From Henricia sp. BOLD:AAB3569 (taxonomy: Eukaryota; Echinodermata; Asteroidea; Spinulosida; Echinasteridae), in assembly GCA_037783545.1 (NCBI GenBank), contig JBBELK010001217.1, forward strand, positions 57,441-121,440: DNA of 64,000 bases. Reading direction: 5' to 3'. Made by a program: the position numbers and the translations under genes. The notes beneath the pieces were generated by a model, which ran no database searches, was not told where the DNA came from, and worked only from the letters and a program-made list of their open reading frames with translations. Below, piece after piece: positions 56,890 to 64,000 of this stretch. Every line of letters starts with the position of its first letter. The stretch's first letter is position 1.

Positions 56890-59800
56890 TCACAATCTGG
56901 GGTGAGTCAACGGCCGTAGAAATGTACACCAGCGCATGCGCAGGGTGTCCCAACAGCCACGGTTAGGGGAATAACCACGCAGCCGAGCTCCGTTTTCCCT
57001 AAACTCCGAAATTTCTCCGTCATTTCCCAGCGAAAATCTGTCAATTTTGCATGACAAGTGCGGAATATATACAGTTTGGAGCATGCAAAATTTGAAGTTG
57101 GTTGGACAATTTCTTGATTTCCAAATGTGCCGGCATTTGGGACACACTTTGACCTAATTCCCGTCACAATCTTGGGTGAGTCAACGGCCGTAGAAATGTA
57201 CACCAGCGCGGCGCAGGGTGTCCCAACAGCCACGGTTAGGGGAATAACCACGCAGCCGAGCTCCGTTTTCCCTAAACTCTGAAATTTCTCCGTCATTTCC
57301 CAGCGAAAATCTGTCAATTTTGCATGACAAGTGCGGAATATATACAGTTTGGAGCATGCAAAATTTGAAGTTGGTTGGAAAATTCCTTGATTTCCAAATT
57401 TGCCGGCATTTGGGACACACTTTGACCTAATTCCCGTCACAATCTGGGGTGAGTCAACGGCCGTAGAAATGTAAACCAGCGCGGCGCAGGGTGTCCCAAC
57501 AGCCACGGTTAGGGGAATAACCAAGCAGCCGAGCTCCGTTTTCCCTAAACTCTGAAATTTCTCCGTCATTTCCCAGCGAAAATCTGTCAATTTTGCATGA
57601 CAAGTGCGGAATATATACAGTTTGGAGCATGCAAAATTTGAAGTTGGTTGGAAAATTCCTTGATTTCCAAATTTGCCGGCATTTGGGACACACTTTGACC
57701 TAATTCCCGTCACAATCTGGGGTGAGTCAACGGCCGTAGAAATGTACACCAGCGCGGCGCAGGGTGTCCCAACAGCCACGGTTAGGGGAATAACCACGCA
57801 GCCGAGCTCCGTTTTCCCTAAACTCTGAAATTTCTCCGTCATTTCCCAGCGAAAATCTGTCAATTTTGCATGACAAGTGCGGAATATATACAGTTTGGAG
57901 CATGCAAAATTTGAAGTTGGTTGGAAAATTCCTTGATTTCCAAATGTGCCGGCATTTGGGACACACTTTGACCTAATTCCCGTCACAATCTGGGGTGAGT
58001 CAACGGCCGTAGAAATGTACACCAGCGCGGCGCATGCGCAGGGTGTCCCAACAGCCACGGTTAGGGGAATAACCACGCAGCCGAGCTCCGTTTTCCCTAA
58101 ACTCTGAAATTTCTCCGTCATTTCCCAGCGAAAATCTGTCAATTTTGCATGACAAGTGCGGAATATATACAGTTTGGAGCATGCAAAATTTGAAGTTGGT
58201 TGGAAAAGTCCTTGATTTCCAAATTTGCCGGCATTTGGGACACACTTTGACCTAATTCCCGTCACAATCTGGGGTGAGTCAACGGCCGTACAAATGTACA
58301 CCAGCGCGGCGCAGGGTGTCCCAACAGCCACGGTTAGGGGAATAACCACGCAGCCGAGCTCCGTTTTCCCTAAACTCTGAAATTTCTCCGTCATTTCCCA
58401 GCGAAAATCTGTCAATTTTGCATGACAAGTGCGGAATATATACAGTTTGGAGCATGCAAAATTTGAAGTTGGTTGGAAAATTCCTTGATTTCCAAATTTG
58501 CCGGCATTTGGGACACACTTTGACCTAATTCCCGTCACAATCTTGGGTGAGTCAACGGCCGTAGAAATGTACACCAGCGCGGCGCAGGGTGTCCCAACAG
58601 CCACGGTTAGGGGAATAACCACGCAGCCGAGCTCCGTTTTCCCTAAACTCTGAAATTTCTCCGTCATTTCCCAGCGAAAATCTGTCAATTTTGCATGACA
58701 AGTGCGGAATATATACAGTTTGGAGCATGCAAAATTTGAAGTTGGTTGGAAAATTCCTTGATTTCCAAATTTGCCGGCATTTGGGACACACTTTGACCTA
58801 ATTCCCGTCACAATCTGGGGTGAGTCAACGGCCGTAGAAATGTACACCAGCGCGGCGCAGGGTGTCCCAACAGCCACGGTTAGGGGAATAACCAAGCAGC
58901 CGAGCTCCATTTTCCCTAAACTCTGAAATTTCTCCGTCATTTCCCAGCGAAAATCTGTCAATTTTGCATGACAAGTGCGGAATATATACAGTTTGGAGCA
59001 TGCAAAATTTGAAGTTGGTTGGAAAAGTCCTTGATTTCCAAATTTGCCGGCATTTGGGACACACTTTGACCTAATTCCCGTCACAATCTGGGGTGAGTCA
59101 ACGGCCGTACAAATGTACACCAGCGCGGCGCAGGGTGTCCCAACAGCCACGGTTAGGGGAATAACCACGCAGCCGAGCTCCGTTTTCCCTAAACTCTGAA
59201 ATTTCTCCGTCATTTCCCAGCGAAAATCTGTCAATTTTGCATGACAAGTGCGGAATATATACAGTTTGGAGCATGCAAAATTTGAAGTTGGTTGGAAAAT
59301 TCCTTGATTTCCAAATGTGCCGGCATTTGGGACACACTTTGACCTAATTCCCGTCACAATCTGGGGTGAGTCAACGGCCGTAGAAATGTACACCAGCGCG
59401 GCGCAGGGTGTCCCAACAGCCACGGTTAGGGGAATAACCAAGCAGCCGAGCTCCGTTTTCCCTAAACTCTGAAATTTCTCCGTCATTTCCCAGCGAAAAT
59501 CTGTCAATTTTGCATGACAAGTGCGGAATATATACAGTTTGGAGCATGCAAAATTTGAAGTTGGTTGGAAAATTCCTTGATTTCCAAATTTGCCGGCATT
59601 TGGGACACACTTTGACCTAATTCCCGTCACAATCTGGGGTGAGTCAACGGCCGTAGAAATGTACACCAGCGCGGCGCAGGGTGTCCCAACAGCCACGGTT
59701 AGGGGAATAACCACGCAGCCGAGCTCCGTTTTCCCTAAACTCTGAAATTTCTCCGTCATTTCCCAGCGAAAATCTGTCAATTTTGCATGACAAGTGCGGA

Positions 59801-62800
59801 ATATATACAGTTTGGAGCATGCAAAATTTGAAGTTGGTTGGAAAATTCCTTGATTTCCAAATGTGCCGGCATTTGGGACACACTTTGACCTAATTCCCGT
59901 CACAATCTGGGGTGAGTCAACGGCCGTAGAAATGTACACCAGCGCGGCGCATGCGCAGGGTGTCCCAACAGCCACGGTTAGGGGAATAACCACGCAGCCG
60001 AGCTCCGTTTTCCCTAAACTCTGAAATTTCTCCGTCATTTCCCAGCGAAAATCTGTCAATTTTGCATGACAAGTGCGGAATATATACAGTTTGGAGCATG
60101 CAAAATTTGAAGTTGGTTGGAAAATTCCTTGATTTCCAAATTTGCCGGCATTTGGGACACACTTTGACCTAATTCCCGTCACAATCTGGGGTGAGTCAAC
60201 GGCCGTAGAAATGTACACCAGCGCATGCGCAGGGTGTCCCAACAGCCACGGTTAGGGGAATAACCACGCAGCCGAGCTCCGTTTTCCCTAAACTCCGAAA
60301 TTTCTCCGTCATTTCCCAGCGAAAATCTGTCAATTTTGCATGACAAGTGCGGAATATATACAGTTTGGAGCATGCAAAATTTGAAGTTGGTTGGACAATT
60401 TCTTGATTTCCAAATGTGCCGGCATTTGGGACACACTTTGACCTAATTCCCGTCACAATCTTGGGTGAGTCAACGGCCGTAGAAATGTACACCAGCGCGG
60501 CGCAGGGTGTCCCAACAGCCACGGTTAGGGGAATAACCACGCAGCCGAGCTCCGTTTTCCCTAAACTCTGAAATTTCTCCGTCATTTCCAGCGAAAATCT
60601 GTCAATTTTGCATGACAAGTGCGGAATATATACAGTTTGGAGCATGCAAAATTTGAAGTTGGTTGGAAAATTCCTTGATTTCCAAATTTGCCGGCATTTG
60701 GGACACACTTTGACCTAATTCCCGTCACAATCTGGGGTGAGTCAACGGCCGTAGAAATGTAAACCAGCGCGGCGCAGGGTGTCCCAACAGCCACGGTTAG
60801 GGGAATAACCAAGCAGCCGAGCTCCGTTTTCCCTAAACTCTGAAATTTCTCCGTCATTTCCCAGCGAAAATCTGTCAATTTTGCATGACAAGTGCGGAAT
60901 ATATACAGTTTGGAGCATGCAAAATTTGAAGTTGGTTGGAAAATTCCTTGATTTCCAAATTTGCCGGCATTTGGGACACACTTTGACCTAATTCCCGTCA
61001 CAATCTGGGGTGAGTCAACGGCCGTAGAAATGTACACCAGCGCGGCGCAGGGTGTCCCAACAGCCACGGTTAGGGGAATAACCACGCAGCCGAGCTCCGT
61101 TTCCCTAAACTCTGAAATTTCTCCGTCATTTCCCAGCGAAAATCTGTCAATTTTGCATGACAAGTGCGGAATATATACAGTTTGGAGCATGCAAAATTTG
61201 AAGTTGGTTGGAAAATTCCTTGATTTCCAAATGTGCCGGCATTTGGGACACACTTTGACCTAATTCCCGTCACAATCTGGGGTGAGTCAACGGCCGTAGA
61301 AATGTACACCAGCGCGGCGCATGCGCAGGGTGTCCCAACAGCCACGGTTAGGGGAATAACCACGCAGCCGAGCTCCGTTTTCCCTAAACTCTGAAATTTC
61401 TCCGTCATTTCCCAGCGAAAATCTGTCAATTTTGCATGACAAGTGCGGAATATATACAGTTTGGAGCATGCAAAATTTGAAGTTGGTTGGAAAAGTCCTT
61501 GATTTCCAAATTTGCCGGCATTTGGGACACACTTTGACCTAATTCCCGTCACAATCTGGGGTGAGTCAACGGCCGTACAAATGTACACCAGCGCGGCGCA
61601 GGGTGTCCCAACAGCCACGGTTAGGGGAATAACCACGCAGCCGAGCTCCGTTTTCCCTAAACTCTGAAATTTCTCCGTCATTTCCCAGCGAAAATCTGTC
61701 AATTTTGCATGACAAGTGCGGAATATATACAGTTTGGAGCATGCAAAATTTGAAGTTGGTTGGAAAATTCCTTGATTTCCAAATTTGCCGGCATTTGGGA
61801 CACACTTTGACCTAATTCCCGTCACAATCTTGGGTGAGTCAACGGCCGTAGAAATGTACACCAGCGCGGCGCAGGGTGTCCCAACAGCCACGGTTAGGGG
61901 AATAACCACGCAGCCGAGCTCCGTTTTCCCTAAACTCTGAAATTTCTCCGTCATTTCCCAGCGAAAATCTGTCAATTTTGCATGACAAGTGCGGAATATA
62001 TACAGTTTGGAGCATGCAAAATTTGAAGTTGGTTGGAAAATTCCTTGATTTCCAAATTTGCCGGCATTTGGGACACACTTTGACCTAATTCCCGTCACAA
62101 TCTGGGGTGAGTCAACGGCCGTAGAAATGTACACCAGCGCGGCGCAGGGTGTCCCAACAGCCACGGTTAGGGGAATAACCAAGCAGCCGAGCTCCATTTT
62201 CCCTAAACTCTGAAATTTCTCCGTCATTTCCCAGCGAAAATCTGTCAATTTTGCATGACAAGTGCGGAATATATACAGTTTGGAGCATGCAAAATTTGAA
62301 GTTGGTTGGAAAAGTCCTTGATTTCCAAATTTGCCGGCATTTGGGACACACTTTGACCTAATTCCCGTCACAATCTGGGGTGAGTCAACGGCCGTACAAA
62401 TGTACACCAGCGCGGCGCAGGGTGTCCCAACAGCCACGGTTAGGGGAATAACCACGCAGCCGAGCTCCGTTTTCCCTAAACTCTGAAATTTCTCCGTCAT
62501 TTCCCAGCGAAAATCTGTCAATTTTGCATGACAAGTGCGGAATATATACAGTTTGGAGCATGCAAAATTTGAAGTTGGTTGGAAAATTCCTTGATTTCCA
62601 AATGTGCCGGCATTTGGGACACACTTTGACCTAATTCCCGTCACAATCTGGGGTGAGTCAACGGCCGTAGAAATGTACACCAGCGCGGCGCAGGGTGTCC
62701 CAACAGCCACGGTTAGGGGAATAACCAAGCAGCCGAGCTCCGTTTTCCCTAAACTCTGAAATTTCTCCGTCATTTCCCAGCGAAAATCTGTCAATTTTGC

Positions 62801-63470
62801 ATGACAAGTGCGGAATATATACAGTTTGGAGCATGCAAAATTTGAAGTTGGTTGGAAAATTCCTTGATTTCCAAATTTGCCGGCATTTGGGACACACTTT
62901 GACCTAATTCCCGTCACAATCTGGGGTGAGTCAACGGCCGTAGAAATGTACACCAGCGCGGCGCAGGGTGTCCCAACAGCCACGGTTAGGGGAATAACCA
63001 CGCAGCCGAGCTCCGTTTTCCCTAAACTCTGAAATTTCTCCGTCATTTCCCAGCGAAAATCTGTCAATTTTGCATGACAAGTGCGGAATATATACAGTTT
63101 GGAGCATGCAAAATTTGAAGTTGGTTGGAAAATTCCTTGATTTCCAAATGTGCCGGCATTTGGACACACTTTGACCTAATTCCCGTCACAATCTGGGGTG
63201 AGTCAACGGCCGTAGAAATGTACACCAGCGCGGCGCATGCGCAGGGTGTCCCAACAGCCACGGTTAGGGGAATAACCACGCAGCCGAGCTCCGTTTTCCC
63301 TAAACTCTGAAATTTCTCCGTCATTTCCCAGCGAAAATCTGTCAATTTTGCATGACAAGTGCGGAATATATACAGTTTGGAGCATGCAAAATTTGAAGTT
63401 GGTTGGAAAAGTCCTTGATTTCCAAATTTGCCGGCATTTGGGACACACTTTGACCTAATTCCCGTCACAA
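56890..63470. repeat. Second higher-order repeat, 12-mer, ~3288-bp period
   Basis: Diagnostic variants recur about 3288 bp apart: GTAAACCAGC at 57471 and 60759, CTCCATTTTCC at about 58905 and 62193, and ACAATTTCTTGATTT at about 57106 and 60395. 3288 equals 12 x 273 plus 12. It directly follows the 17-mer block and shares some monomer types with it. The second copy has several 1-bp deletions. Confidence 0.85.
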
Positions 63471-64000
63471 TCTGGGGTGAGTCAACGGCCGTACAAATGT
63501 ACACCAGCGCGGCGCAGGGTGTCCCAACAGCCACGGTTAGGGGAATAACCACGCAGCCGAGCTCCGTTTTCCCTAAACTCTGAAATTTCTCCGTCATTTC
63601 CCAGCGAAAATCTGTCAATTTTGCATGACAAGTGCGGAATATATACAGTTTGGAGCATGCACAATTTGAAGTTGGTTGGAAAATTCCTTGATTTCCAAAT
63701 TTGCCGGCATTTGGGACACACTTTGACCTAATTCCCGTCACAATCTGGGGTGAGTCAACGGCCGTAGAAATGTACACCAGCGCGGCGCAGGGTGTCCCAA
63801 CAGCCACGGTTAGGGGAATAACCACGCAGCCGAGCTCCGTTTTCCCTAAACTCTGAAATTTCTCCGTCATTTCCCAGCGAAAATCTGTCATTTTGCATGA
63901 CAAGTGCGGAATATATACAGTTTGGAGCATGCACAATTTGAAGTTGGTTGGAAAATTCCTTGATTTCCAAATTTGCCGGCATTTGGGACACACTTTGACC

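Larger units (their letters stand above)
47226..64000. repeat. 273-bp satellite array, ~61 monomers, running off the window
   Basis: The array starts inside a monomer at GTTTGGAGCATGCACAATTT and continues to the last base. The monomer is 273 bp, with 274-bp and 279-bp variants caused by an optional CGCATG-type insertion in the GCGCGGCGCAGGG segment (for example near 48180, 49550 and 52010). Monomers differ by only a few bases. The 91-codon length keeps one minus-strand frame open for up to 1111 codons, but the differences between copies are mostly amino-acid-changing and the 1-bp variants break the frame. It is therefore satellite, not gene. Higher-order structure is given separately. Confidence 0.97.

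Noticed and set aside
56907-60242. 1111-codon minus-strand open frame, and similar frames of 561-805 codons in 47-64 kb
   Set aside because: They are the 273-bp satellite read in a frame without stops. Differences between copies are mostly amino-acid-changing, 1-bp variants break the frame, and no splice sites or start context recur.
43527-64000. CRISPR array
   Set aside because: The repeats have no unique spacers of constant length, no cas genes are present, and the DNA is eukaryotic.
47226-64000. TGAGTCA (AP-1-like) site in every satellite monomer, and a possible CENP-B box
   Set aside because: A 7-bp match in a repeated unit is expected by chance. The TTCGCTGGGAAATGACGG region resembles a CENP-B box but does not fit its required bases.

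Overview
The window is eukaryotic nuclear DNA, most probably from a marine invertebrate. It has spliced genes with GT-AG introns, many small inverted-repeat transposons, a tRNA-derived SINE-like repeat, and long satellite arrays. The palindromic words ACATGT and ACCGGT are very frequent. I associate these with deuterostome and lophotrochozoan marine genomes, but the sequence does not fix the phylum.

Two multi-exon genes lie on the + strand. Gene 1 (10347-21077, eight exons, 5' end not found) encodes a transposase-like protein. It has a zinc-binding-type start, an RNase H-like acid-residue series (IDGMDQ, LDNCYRENKN, GHTHEDVDQ) and a C-terminal Tudor/SH3-barrel-like region. It resembles the large, poorly characterised DUF7869-type families of marine animals. 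Gene 2 (28151-41450, ten exons, start and stop present, 868 codons) joins an N-terminal region with a nuclear localisation signal, a ParB/sulfiredoxin-like domain, and a beta-class DNA methyltransferase-like domain. Its SAM-binding motif I is well kept (VLDACCRTGTG) but its catalytic motif IV is altered (DLPE where DPPY/W is usual). An acidic 7-residue repeat lies near the C terminus. An orphan terminal exon of a third gene ends at 6370.

Layout: 1-10.3 kb is intergenic DNA full of foldback elements, including a 982-bp transposon with a 9-bp target duplication whose empty site exists in a second copy at 9.8 kb. Gene 1 spans 10.3-21.1 kb and its introns hold at least four inverted-repeat elements. 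From 21.8 to 28 kb there is a cluster of related elements with subterminal CTCGACC arrays, one carrying an 18-bp perfect tandem array, plus a long palindrome of about 0.9 kb. Gene 2 spans 28.1-41.5 kb, with a hAT-like element, hairpin MITEs, a Tc1 relic and a SINE in its introns. From 43.5 to 46.5 kb there is a satellite of about 34 bp with a 909-bp higher-order duplication. From 47.2 kb to the window end there is a 273-bp satellite (about 61 monomers) with two different higher-order periods, 4651 bp (17-mer) and about 3288 bp (12-mer).

The most interesting biology is the pairing of a transposase-like gene with a ParB-methyltransferase-like gene, and the higher-order satellite. Any functional link between the two genes is inference. 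The very long minus-strand reading frames in the satellite are a by-product of a 273-bp (91-codon) period, not genes.
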